This document shows, piece by piece, positions 9,102 to 16,902 of a DNA stretch of 64,000 bases. The stretch spans positions 496,001-560,000 of the forward strand of contig NZ_CP113063.1 in assembly GCF_026625785.1 (NCBI RefSeq), in the 5' to 3' direction. The stretch's first letter is position 1. The number at the start of each line of letters is the position of its first letter. The translations under genes and the position numbers were made by a program. Under the pieces are notes generated by a model that made no database searches, was not told the origin of the DNA, and saw only the letters and a program-made list of their open reading frames with translations. The stretch is from Gordonia sp. SL306. Lineage in GTDB: Bacteria; Actinomycetota; Actinomycetes; Mycobacteriales; Mycobacteriaceae.

Positions 9102-9479
9102 ATGCCGACGATCGACGATCTGCTGCTCGATGCCCGTGAACGGCTCGAACGGCTCGCTCCGACCGAGGTGGCCGACGAGATCGAGCACGGCGGCGTACTC
9201 GTCGACATCCGCCCCGCGGCCCAGCGCGCTGTCGAGGGTGAGGCGCCCGGTGCACTCGTCATCGAACGCAACGTGCTCGAGTGGCGATGCGATCCGGCCA
9301 GCGACGCGCGGGTGGCCGAAGCGGTCGATCACGATGTGCGATGGATCGTGTTGTGCTCGCAGGGATTCACGTCCAGCCTCGCCGCCGCCGCTCTGCAACA
9401 ACTCGGCCTGCACCGCGCCACCGACGTCGTCGGCGGGTGGGAGGCACTGCGGGCCGTCGACGTACGCGGGACGGCCTGA
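9102..9479 (+). CDS. Rhodanese-domain protein
   Basis: A 125-residue single rhodanese domain, a sulfur-transfer fold that carries a persulfide on the active-site cysteine. The entry motif GVLVDIRP (31-38) and the active-site loop with Cys85 (IVLCSQGFTSSLA) are intact. The ATG at 9102 follows GAGTGA by 5 bases. A GTG at 9093 that overlaps the upstream stop is the alternative. The close link to the dioxygenase gene suggests both handle sulfur released from cysteine or related thiols, which is inference from context. Confidence 0.85.
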   Translation: MPTIDDLLLDARERLERLAPTEVADEIEHGGVLVDIRPAAQRAVEGEAPGALVIERNVLEWRCDPASDARVAEAVDHDVRWIVLCSQGFTSSLAAAALQQLGLHRATDVVGGWEALRAVDVRGTA

Positions 9480-9508
9480 CCCCTCACCCCATTCCCCGTC
9501 CCCACCTT

Positions 9509-9697
9509 CGCCGATCGTGCGCAGTTTCGCGCCGACTGTGCGCATTGCTGCGCCGACCGGGTACACGACTCCGCCGATCGGGTACAGAATCGCGCCGATC
9601 GTGCGCGGCCACGGAACAGACCGTCTCCCGACAACCTCATCGCGCACGATCGATGGGATTGTGCGCACGATCGACGCGAAACTGCGCACGATCGGCG
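9509..9697. repeat. 21-bp phased direct and inverted repeats
   Basis: Five copies of a degenerate unit with core gccgatcgtgcgca begin at 9510, 9531, 9552, 9573 and 9594, exactly 21 bp apart. Three copies in the opposite orientation (gcgcacgatcg) begin at 9642, 9663 and 9684, again 21 bp apart. The outermost units form perfect 23-base inverted arms at 9509-9531 and 9675-9697 around a 143-base interior. The array fills the gap between the convergent rhodanese and cofG genes. It could form a long hairpin or serve as a protein-binding array. Confidence 0.8.
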
Positions 9698-9736
9698 GGA
9701 CGGGAGGCTGCGGAACCGGTCAGCCCGGTCGGCAGG

Positions 9737-10981
9737 TCAGGCGACGGCCGGCCAGGGACGACCACGTGGGGTCACCTCGGCGGCGAGACCCGTGGCGGGG
9801 TCGGCGACGGCGGCGACGTGCTCGGCGAGTGACGGGTCGATCCAGCCGTCGCCGAGGACATACGGCGGCTGAGCGGTGATGCGTTCGGTGAGGGTGTGAC
9901 CCGCCGCAGCGGTGATCTGCGCCAGCACTTCGAGATTCGGCCACGGACGCTCGGGATTCACATGATCGGGGGTCAGCGGCGACACCCCACCCCAGTCGTC
10001 GATGCCCGAGGCGATCAGGGCAGCGCACTCCTCCGATGACACCAGATTCGGCGGTGCCTGGACGCGCATCTCCGGGCCCAACACGATCCGTGCCACCGCG
10101 ACCGCCGCGAGGAACTCGGTCATCGCCGCGTCGGGAGTACCCCGCATCGCGGTATCCGGCTTGGCCCGGAAGTTCTGCACGATCACTTCCTGGATGTGAC
10201 CGTGGGCCCGATGGATGTCGGCCATCGCGAGGATGGATTCGGCACGCTCGGTGAGAGTCTCGCCGATACCGACCAGGATGCCGGTGGTGAACGGGACGCG
10301 GACGGCACCGGCGTCGCGCAGCACCTGCAGGCGCACGAGCGGGTCCTTGTCCGGACTCCCGTAGTGCGGCTGACCCTTCTCGGTGAACAGGCGGCGCGAC
10401 GTGGTCTCGAGCATCATCCCCATCGACGGCGCGACCGGCCGCAGCCGGCGCATCTCCTCGACACTCATGACACCGGGATTGAGGTGCGGCAACAGCCCGG
10501 TGTCCTCGAGGACTGCCACCGCCGCGGCACGCACATAATCCAGTGTCGAGCTGTACCCGCGCGCCGCGAGCCATTCGCCCGCCTGCGTCCAACGCTCCTC
10601 GGGACGATCACCGAGGGTGAACAACGCCTCCTTGCAACCGAGTTCGGCGCCCTTGCGTGCGATGTCGACGACCTCGTCGAGGTCGAGGTACATCCCGTGT
10701 CCCTCGCGGGCCAGTTTTCCCGGCACCGTGACGAACGTGCAGTAATGGCAGCGATCACGACACAGTCGGGTGAGCGGGATGAACACCTTGCGCGAGTAGG
10801 TGATCTGACGTTCGCGGCCGATCGCCGCGAGGCCCGTGTCGCGGATGCGGCCCGCGATCTCCTGCAGCTCGAGCAGGTCGTCGCCGGCGCACGCCAGCAA
10901 CGTGGTCGCCTGTTCGAGGTCGATCGGTTCTCCGGATCGCGCCGCCGCCAGGGCGGTCGACGTGGCTCCCGCGTCGGTCAT
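9737..10981 (-). CDS. cofG: CofG: 7,8-didemethyl-8-hydroxy-5-deazariboflavin synthase subunit
   Basis: A 414-residue radical-SAM enzyme matching the N-terminal half of mycobacterial FbiC. CofG works with CofH to build the deazaflavin FO, the chromophore of coenzyme F420. The radical-SAM cluster motif is intact: Cys74, Cys78 and Cys81 in [12 protein letters not shown]. Other family blocks are [28 protein letters not shown] and [20 protein letters not shown]. The protein stops where CofG ends in FbiC, so it is complete and not a truncated fusion. Its ATG overlaps the monooxygenase stop (ATGA). The usual partner half in this operon lacks its cluster motif, so FO synthesis would need a CofH from elsewhere. 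Confidence 0.92.
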   Translation of the reverse strand: MTDAGATSTALAAARSGEPIDLEQATTLLACAGDDLLELQEIAGRIRDTGLAAIGRERQITYSRKVFIPLTRLCRDRCHYCTFVTVPGKLAREGHGMYLDLDEVVDIARKGAELGCKEALFTLGDRPEERWTQAGEWLAARGYSSTLDYVRAAAVAVLEDTGLLPHLNPGVMSVEEMRRLRPVAPSMGMMLETTSRRLFTEKGQPHYGSPDKDPLVRLQVLRDAGAVRVPFTTGILVGIGETLTERAESILAMADIHRAHGHIQEVIVQNFRAKPDTAMRGTPDAAMTEFLAAVAVARIVLGPEMRVQAPPNLVSSEECAALIASGIDDWGGVSPLTPDHVNPERPWPNLEVLAQITAAAGHTLTERITAQPPYVLGDGWIDPSLAEHVAAVADPATGLAAEVTPRGRPWPAVA

Positions 10982-12483
10982 CGTGACGGACCTCCTCTGT
11001 CCTGGGATCGGGTTTCGGTCAGATACGGTTGCGGGTCGAAGGTGCCGTTGCGTTCCCGGAACGACACCGCGGTACCCGGCCACAGCAGTGTGAGCCGCCC
11101 GCTTCTCGGGTCGACGTACCAGCTCTCGCAGCCGGTCAACCACACCGTGGCCGCGCTGCGCTCGTCGATTTCCCGGGTGTACTCCGCCTCGGCCTGCGCG
11201 GTGACCTCCAGCGAACGACTTCCGTTGTGCGCCAGGAAGTCCAGTGCGCCCACCACGTAGTCGAGCTGGGTCTCGATCATGTAGATGGCGGAGTTGTGCC
11301 CGAGTGCCGCGTTGGGGCCGTCGAGGACGAACATGTTCGGGAACCCACTGACCGTGGTGGAGGCGTAGGAGACCATGCCGTCGGACCAGTGGTCGGCGAG
11401 TACCCGGCCGCCGCGTCCGCGGATACGCGTCGCGGCAGGCGGTCTGGTCGCCTCGAACCCGGTGGCCATCACGAGAACGTCCAGATCGTAGGTGTTGCCG
11501 CTGACGGCACGCGCCTTGCACTCGACCACCGAATCCAGCGCACTCGACTCGAACACCACGTTCGGGCGCTCCAACGCCGGGTAGAAGTCGTCGCTCAGCA
11601 GTATTCGCTTGCAACCGATCTCGTACTCGGGCGTGAGGTCGGCCCGCAACGTCGGGCTGCCGATCTGGCGGTTCAGATGTCCGAGCGCGCGGTCCCGGAT
11701 GTCGTCGATGTCGGGATGGAGGCCGAGGCGCTGGCGGAAACCCTTGTCGGCGTCGTGGAGCAGTCGTTCACGAAGCGCCTGAGCGTTCTCCGGTATCTGC
11801 AGCTCGGCTCGTTCGGAGTCCGAGAGTCGACGATCCTCACGCGGGACCACATAGGGAGGCGTCCGCGAGAAGACCACCAGTTCTTCGGCGTTCTCGGCAA
11901 GGTGCGGGATCACCTGGACCGCCGACGCGCCCGTGCCGACCACTCCGATCCGCTCTCCTCCGGAGAGCAGGTCCTCACGCCAGGACGCCGTGTGAACGAC
12001 TGTGCCGGTGAATGATTCGAGACCCTCGACATCGGGTAGGTGCGGCTCGGACAGGCGACCGACGGCCATCACCAGCACCCGGGCACGGATCGGTCCCGAC
12101 CCGGTACTCAAGGACCAGTATGCGCCGTCGTCGTCCCACCGGGCTTGCCGCAGTTCACAACCCAGACGTATGTGGGGCGCGAGGCCCTCGTCGTCGACAG
12201 TGCGCTGGAGGTACCGCTGGATGTCGGCCCCACGCGGGTACAGGGTCGCCCAGTCGGTCGGCGGACGGAACGAGAACGAGTACAGATGTGCCGGGATGTC
12301 GCAGGCGATCCCGGGATAGGTGTTGTCGCGCCAGGTGCCACCGACCGCATCGGCGCGCTCGAGAACCACGAAGGATTCCGTTGCGCGTCTTGCCAACTGC
12401 GTCGCCATACCGATCCCGGCAAATCCGGCGCCGACGATCGCGACGTCCACCGAGGTGGGCGTGGCGGGGTCGGGGGTGGTCAT
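10978..12483 (-). CDS. Baeyer-Villiger-type flavin monooxygenase
   Basis: A 501-residue NADPH- and FAD-dependent monooxygenase. The FAD Rossmann motif is GAGFAGIG (18-25), the NADPH Rossmann motif is [10 protein letters not shown] (181-190), and the fingerprint FxGxxxHxxxW is exact as [11 protein letters not shown] (158-168). These enzymes oxidise ketones to esters or lactones, or oxidise S and N atoms. The ATG overlaps the CofH-like stop by ATGA, and its own stop overlaps cofG by ATGA, so all three are translationally coupled. Finding it between the two parts of a split fbiC locus is unusual. Its substrate is unknown. Confidence 0.88.
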   Translation of the reverse strand: MTTPDPATPTSVDVAIVGAGFAGIGMATQLARRATESFVVLERADAVGGTWRDNTYPGIACDIPAHLYSFSFRPPTDWATLYPRGADIQRYLQRTVDDEGLAPHIRLGCELRQARWDDDGAYWSLSTGSGPIRARVLVMAVGRLSEPHLPDVEGLESFTGTVVHTASWREDLLSGGERIGVVGTGASAVQVIPHLAENAEELVVFSRTPPYVVPREDRRLSDSERAELQIPENAQALRERLLHDADKGFRQRLGLHPDIDDIRDRALGHLNRQIGSPTLRADLTPEYEIGCKRILLSDDFYPALERPNVVFESSALDSVVECKARAVSGNTYDLDVLVMATGFEATRPPAATRIRGRGGRVLADHWSDGMVSYASTTVSGFPNMFVLDGPNAALGHNSAIYMIETQLDYVVGALDFLAHNGSRSLEVTAQAEAEYTREIDERSAATVWLTGCESWYVDPRSGRLTLLWPGTAVSFRERNGTFDPQPYLTETRSQDRGGPSR

Positions 12484-13604
12484 GGACGCACCTGCGGGAT
12501 GGACACGAGACGGTCGGCGGGCGGATCGGTATGGGCGGTGGTGCGTTGGCGCGGCGCGCGGCCGACGCGTGCCGCGATGTCGACGAGGTCGTCGACATCG
12601 AGGACCCGACCGGCCTCCTGACCTGCCGCCGGCATCAGCTCGCCGTCGAGCAGGAGGCCACCGATGTCGTCGACGCCGCCGCGCAACACCTGCTCCACCA
12701 CATCGCGGTCCAGTTTCGTCCACGCCACCTGCAGATGGTCGAACCGGCCGAGGGTGAGCAGCCGGGCGACGGCGTGGACGGCGCGGGTCTCACGTTCGGA
12801 CACGCTGGTGGTCGCGATCCCGGACAAGTGTGGTCCGGCATTCGCGGGCAGCATGGGCATGACGATCAACTCGCTGAAACCGGCAGTACGGCTCTGGATC
12901 TCGGTGAGCAGCCGAAGGTGCGCGACCTGGTGCCGCGGCGTCTCGACATGGCCGTAGAGCATGGTGGCCGTGGAGAACAGACCGACCCCGTGCGCGGCCT
13001 CGATGACCTCGATCCATTCCTCCACCGCCGGTGCGCCACCACCCGCGAGACGAGACCGGACCTCGTTGTCGAGGATCTGCGCGGCGGTGCCGGGCACCGA
13101 CCCGAGGCCTGCATCGCGCGCGGCCCGCAGGAAATCGGCGATCGGCACGCCCATCCGATTCGCCGCATCGCGTACCTCGGGCGGGCGGAATGCATGCAGG
13201 TGCAGATCCGGCGCCGCACCATGGATGCGTTCGACGAGACGCAGATACTCATCGGGCGGGGCGTCGGCGGGAACCGGCCCCTGCATACAGATCTCCGTGG
13301 CCCCGAGCCGCCACGCCTCGTCGACCAACGCCTCGACCGCCGGTACGTCCGCACGTCCGGCAGCGACCACCGCGGTGTCGAGGTTGCGATTGACCACGAA
13401 GGTCACCGTGTCGGGATCGGTCACCTCACGACGCGCGGCGTCGGCGAGCGCACACAGTGCCTCGAGTTCCGGCCCCGACGCGCCGAGCAGGGCGACCCAC
13501 TCGTCGTCGGTCAGCGATGCCGGATCGTCGGCGACGTGACGCAATGCTTCCCGGGCTTCGTCCACCGCGGCGTGCGCGTCCCGAGCCCACTCCCGCAGGA
13601 CCAT
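12480..13604 (-). CDS. CofH-like protein without radical-SAM cysteines
   Basis: A 374-residue protein that aligns along its length with the CofH (C-terminal) half of FbiC: VTFVVNRN (67-74), GATEICMQG (101-109), DLHLHAFRPPE (133-143), VPGTAAQILDNEVR, TMLYGHVETPRHQVAHL and the ending GRAPRQRTT. In FbiC the radical-SAM CxxxCxxC motif lies between NRN and the EVCMQG block. Here that stretch is about 16 residues shorter and reads LDTAVVAAGRADVPAVEALV, with no cysteine. Only Cys51 and Cys106 occur in the whole protein. The reading frame is clean, so this is not a frameshift. It cannot hold the cluster and may be a scaffold or a decaying enzyme. The start is ATG 13604; longer starts run into the next gene. 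Confidence 0.8.
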   Translation of the reverse strand: MVLREWARDAHAAVDEAREALRHVADDPASLTDDEWVALLGASGPELEALCALADAARREVTDPDTVTFVVNRNLDTAVVAAGRADVPAVEALVDEAWRLGATEICMQGPVPADAPPDEYLRLVERIHGAAPDLHLHAFRPPEVRDAANRMGVPIADFLRAARDAGLGSVPGTAAQILDNEVRSRLAGGGAPAVEEWIEVIEAAHGVGLFSTATMLYGHVETPRHQVAHLRLLTEIQSRTAGFSELIVMPMLPANAGPHLSGIATTSVSERETRAVHAVARLLTLGRFDHLQVAWTKLDRDVVEQVLRGGVDDIGGLLLDGELMPAAGQEAGRVLDVDDLVDIAARVGRAPRQRTTAHTDPPADRLVSIPQVRP

Positions 13605-13680
13605 TCCCTCACTGTAACCGCACGCGGCGCGGCCCCGACGTCGCGGCGATCCGGGCCGCGGTACGCCCATGGTGACGTGG

Positions 13681-14055
13681 TCAGACGTCATCGGGTGTCG
13701 GCAACCGCCCCGACCACGCGACGACGGCAGGCAGGCCCGCCCCGATGGCGAGCAGCGCCAGGGTGGGCAGCATCAGCACCCCGTCGGGCAGCAGCTCGAC
13801 GTCGCCTCCCGGACCGGGCAGCGCACCGATCACCAGGGCGAGGAGCCACGCCAGCAACGGAAAGTAGCGCACCGGACCGTCGGTGTAGGTCGAGGCGAGC
13901 CAGAGCAGGACGGAGTTCACGATCCCGGCGAGTACCGCGGCCACCGGGATGGCGATGCCACCGAATCGCACATATGCGAACGCCACGGACATCACGCCGA
14001 CCACGAACCCGTCGATGACGAGGAAGGCCAGCAGGACCCGGTCGGACCATCGCAT
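13681..14055 (-). CDS. Four-helix membrane protein (Rv1171-like)
   Basis: A 124-residue integral membrane protein. Hydrophobic segments lie at about residues 8-30, 35-54, 65-80 and 92-113, with short charged loops. No catalytic motif is recognised. It starts within the last bases of mshB and sits between mshB and the fbiC-type genes, as Rv1171 does in M. tuberculosis, so the location is conserved although the function is unknown. A 76-base gap follows before the CofH-like gene. Confidence 0.78.
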   Translation of the reverse strand: MRWSDRVLLAFLVIDGFVVGVMSVAFAYVRFGGIAIPVAAVLAGIVNSVLLWLASTYTDGPVRYFPLLAWLLALVIGALPGPGGDVELLPDGVLMLPTLALLAIGAGLPAVVAWSGRLPTPDDV

Positions 14056-14942
14056 CAGACGACCCCGGCGAACAGATCGATCTCACGGCCCGGCCCCACA
14101 CCCTCACCGGGGTGGCCTGCCGTCCGGACGAAGTGCTCACGGTCGAGGATGGGCTGCACGATGTTGTTGGACAGTGCGTACTCGGTGCCGGACCCGGCGA
14201 CGGTCACCTGCGTGGCATGTGCCGCCAGTGCCGCCGCCTTCAGGTGCAACTGCGGACGGACATCGATCTCGGTGGTGATCGTCTCGTCCGGATAGCTCGG
14301 CAGCTCATCGGCCTCTGGCATGCGCCAGGCCTCCGGGACGCGACCGGATGCCGCGGTGAGACCGGCTGCCAGCGCGGACCGCTCGGTCACCGACTCGTAC
14401 ACCTTGAGGTACGCGCCACCGAGACGTTCGGCGGCCTGTGGCACTGCCGCGGCCGTCGTCGCATGGACCAGTTTGTGGTCGGGGTGACCGTAGGTCCCCG
14501 CGTCGTCATAGGTCACGATCACCTGCGGCGCGAAATCCACGATCTCGGCGACGAGTGCGGCCACCAGGTCGTCGAACGGCGCACGGACGAGGGCGCGCGG
14601 ATGGTCGGCCGACGGGGCACCGGCCATCCCCGAATCGCGCCAATGTCCCGCGCCGCCGAGGAACCGCGGGCGCAACGGTGCGCGACCCGCCGGGGTGAGC
14701 GCGGCGAGGGCCCGGGTGAGTTCGAGGATGCGGTAACCGCCCAGTTGGTCGGCGCCACCATCGGCGGCCAGCTGCGACCACTCCTCACCGATCACCTCGC
14801 CCTCCTCACCGAGGGTGAAGGTCAGGACGCGTACGTCGACGCCCTCGGCGAGATAGCGGGCAATGGTGCCGCCGGTCATGATCGATTCGTCGTCGGGATG
14901 CGCGTGCAACAACAGCAGCCGCCGATCCGCGGGTGGCGTCAC
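14055..14942 (-). CDS. mshB: Mycothiol deacetylase MshB
   Basis: MshB removes acetate from N-acetyl-glucosaminyl-inositol, the second committed step of mycothiol synthesis, and thereby supports the cytosolic thiol redox buffer. The 295-residue protein has the zinc motif AHPDDE, with His15 and Asp18 as ligands and Asp17 as base. The third ligand is the first His of TYGHPDHKLVH. The family blocks TLGEEGEVIGEEW and GGAGHWRDSGMAG are also present. The GTG start overlaps the lpqW stop by GTGA. Gene order lpqW-mshB-membrane protein matches the mycobacterial region. Confidence 0.94.
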   Translation of the reverse strand: MTPPADRRLLLLHAHPDDESIMTGGTIARYLAEGVDVRVLTFTLGEEGEVIGEEWSQLAADGGADQLGGYRILELTRALAALTPAGRAPLRPRFLGGAGHWRDSGMAGAPSADHPRALVRAPFDDLVAALVAEIVDFAPQVIVTYDDAGTYGHPDHKLVHATTAAAVPQAAERLGGAYLKVYESVTERSALAAGLTAASGRVPEAWRMPEADELPSYPDETITTEIDVRPQLHLKAAALAAHATQVTVAGSGTEYALSNNIVQPILDREHFVRTAGHPGEGVGPGREIDLFAGVV

Positions 14943-16843
14943 GACAGCTCCCAGGACACCGCGTCGCCGTAGATCCCCACCTGGATCGGCCCCGACAGCG
15001 GCACGTTCTTGACCTGACCGGTCCGGCCGACGAGCGTGCTGTCCTGATAAAGCGGCAGGTAGACCGCCTGCGCGGCCAGCAGCGGCTCGGCCTCGGTCAG
15101 TTGCGGGATGGGGTCGGCCGCCGACAACGCGCCACGCGCCAGCGCGATCAGCGCCGGGTCACACACGCCCGAGATGTTGCTGGCATAGCTGTCGCCGGGA
15201 CCGGCGCTGGTCTCTCCGGGGGCCACACTGGTCGGCGTCGGCGGCGTCGAGAGCGACGGCGCGGTGCCCGGCTTCGGCTGATCGCAATCGACCTGCGACG
15301 CCAGGGATGCCGCAGGCGGCACCCCGAGTCCGGTCCAGCCGACGACCAGGTCCACCCGGGCGTTGGTCAATGCGACGCCGTACAGCTCGTTGTTGGGCAG
15401 GGCGACGACGGACGCGCGCACACCCTGGCCGCGCAACTGATCGACGATGTTGGCCGCCGCGGACGTGGATCGCGGGTCACCGCTGATCGCACCGACCCGG
15501 ACGGCGAGGTCCTGACCGTCCTTGCGGTAGGGCGCGACACCCTCCGGCAACGGTTGGGTGTCGGGGTTCGCGCCGGACGCCTGAGACGGACTCGGCGCAG
15601 CGGCGCCCGGTGAGGACGTACTCGGTGAGGACGTCCCCGTGGTACTCGGCGTGCCTGCGGTCGGGGTGGCGCTGTCTCCCTCGGCACGTTGGTAGCCGGC
15701 GTCGGCCAGCAGACCGGTGATCGCACCCGCCGATGGTCGGGCCCGGTCGACCGGGAAGTAGCCGCGGTCCGTCGGGGCGAAAACGGTGTTGGCGTATGGC
15801 GTCACGATGTCCTCGCCCGCGCCGGCGAGAGAGACCAGACCCGGATCGACCATGCCGAGCACCGCCTGGCGCACCTGCAACGAACGCATCGCCGACGTCC
15901 GGGCGTTCACGCCGATCGACAGGGCCCGCGACGTCGGGTTGCGCTGCGTCTGCACCCCCGGCACCGCGGCGAGTTCTGCGGTGGTCGCCGGCCCGGTGCT
16001 GAGGTTGACGATCGACGAATCACCCGATCGCACGGTCTCGACCATCTGCGACGCCGTGCCGGCCCGCCGCAGCACCACCTGATCCAACGACGGTGGCTTC
16101 ATCCAGTACCGGTCGTTGCGGACCAGCCGCACCTCGTCGCGGGTCTGGTCGATGGACACAACCGAATACGGACCGGCCGAGACGGGCTTCCCGCTGTCCA
16201 TCCCGGTCTGGAACCCCGCGGGCGCGCCGCGTAGGACGTGGCTCGGCAGCAGGTCCGTGAAGAGTTCACGCCATGCCGGATACGGCCGCGCGAACGTCAC
16301 CGCCACCTCCTTGCCGCCTGCCCGCGACTGCACCGAGTCGATCAGGCGATAGCCTGCAGGCGCGACGACGTTGGGTTGCCGCGACATCTGCTGCCAGAGG
16401 TACGAGAAATCGTCGCCGGTCACCGGGAGGCCGTCGGACCATTGCGCGTCGGTCTGGATGTGATAGGTGACGGTGAACGGCTCTGTCGAGGTGACGGCGG
16501 CCGAGGTGATCAGCGCGTTCTGGCGCTCCCACACGACCCCTGCCGGGGTGTTGACCGGCTGGAACGCACTCGGAAGCGTCATCGCGGCGATCGCCGTGGT
16601 GACCGTCCCCTGATCGGCACCGAGGTGCGGGTTGAACCCGCCACCCACGGAGTCGGTCGCGATGTAGACCGTCTTCTCGGTCGGATATTCGGTCGGGGTC
16701 GCGGGCGGCGCCGTCTCACGTACCGGTGGCGGCGGATTGGCCGAGCACGCCGCACCCACCACGACGATGGCCGCGAGCAGCGCAGGCAATCGGCCGTGAC
16801 GACAGGTGGCGCGCACCGACGATCTCAGCTGCCAACGACTCAC
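14939..16843 (-). CDS. lpqW: LpqW-like solute-binding lipoprotein
   Basis: A protein of about 634 residues with a family 5 extracellular solute-binding fold (TVYIATDSVGGGFNPHLGAD; AQWSDGLPVTGDDFSYLWQ). LpqW in mycobacteria is a cell-envelope lipoprotein that controls the balance of PIM and lipoarabinomannan synthesis rather than peptide uptake. An N-terminal signal runs into VVVGAACS; the lipobox is imperfect (Gly at -3). GTG 16843 was chosen because GGGGG stands 8 bases upstream; the frame opens at 16891. Two Ser/Thr/Pro/Ala-rich insertions occur near residues 390-428 and 525-552. It begins a chain of overlapping genes that ends with cofG. Confidence 0.83.
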   Translation of the reverse strand: MSRWQLRSSVRATCRHGRLPALLAAIVVVGAACSANPPPPVRETAPPATPTEYPTEKTVYIATDSVGGGFNPHLGADQGTVTTAIAAMTLPSAFQPVNTPAGVVWERQNALITSAAVTSTEPFTVTYHIQTDAQWSDGLPVTGDDFSYLWQQMSRQPNVVAPAGYRLIDSVQSRAGGKEVAVTFARPYPAWRELFTDLLPSHVLRGAPAGFQTGMDSGKPVSAGPYSVVSIDQTRDEVRLVRNDRYWMKPPSLDQVVLRRAGTASQMVETVRSGDSSIVNLSTGPATTAELAAVPGVQTQRNPTSRALSIGVNARTSAMRSLQVRQAVLGMVDPGLVSLAGAGEDIVTPYANTVFAPTDRGYFPVDRARPSAGAITGLLADAGYQRAEGDSATPTAGTPSTTGTSSPSTSSPGAAAPSPSQASGANPDTQPLPEGVAPYRKDGQDLAVRVGAISGDPRSTSAAANIVDQLRGQGVRASVVALPNNELYGVALTNARVDLVVGWTGLGVPPAASLASQVDCDQPKPGTAPSLSTPPTPTSVAPGETSAGPGDSYASNISGVCDPALIALARGALSAADPIPQLTEAEPLLAAQAVYLPLYQDSTLVGRTGQVKNVPLSGPIQVGIYGDAVSWELS

Positions 16844-16865
16844 CAGCACTACCCCCACGTCATGG

Positions 16866-16891
16866 GTGCCCGGCGCACATCGTCCGGGCAC
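16866..16891 (-). terminator. Possible terminator after typA
   Basis: An 8-bp GTGCCCGG/CCGGGCAC stem (16866-16873 and 16884-16891) with a 10-base loop lies between the typA stop and the lpqW start. It has no U-tract and is short, so termination may be only partial. Confidence 0.4.
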
Positions 16892-16902
16892 TCGGCCTTG
16901 CC

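Noticed and set aside
9481..9736. Small protein encoded by the 21-bp repeats
   Set aside because: Both strands give periodic peptides simply because 21 is divisible by three. No ribosome site or sensible start supports translation.
12480..13604. Frameshift as the cause of the missing cysteines in the CofH-like gene
   Set aside because: Conserved blocks before and after the gap are in the same frame, and no Cys-containing motif appears in the other frames of this interval.
12012..14018. 668-codon plus-strand frame over the CofH-like and monooxygenase genes
   Set aside because: It crosses three real gene boundaries and has Arg/Pro-rich composition with no recognisable domain.
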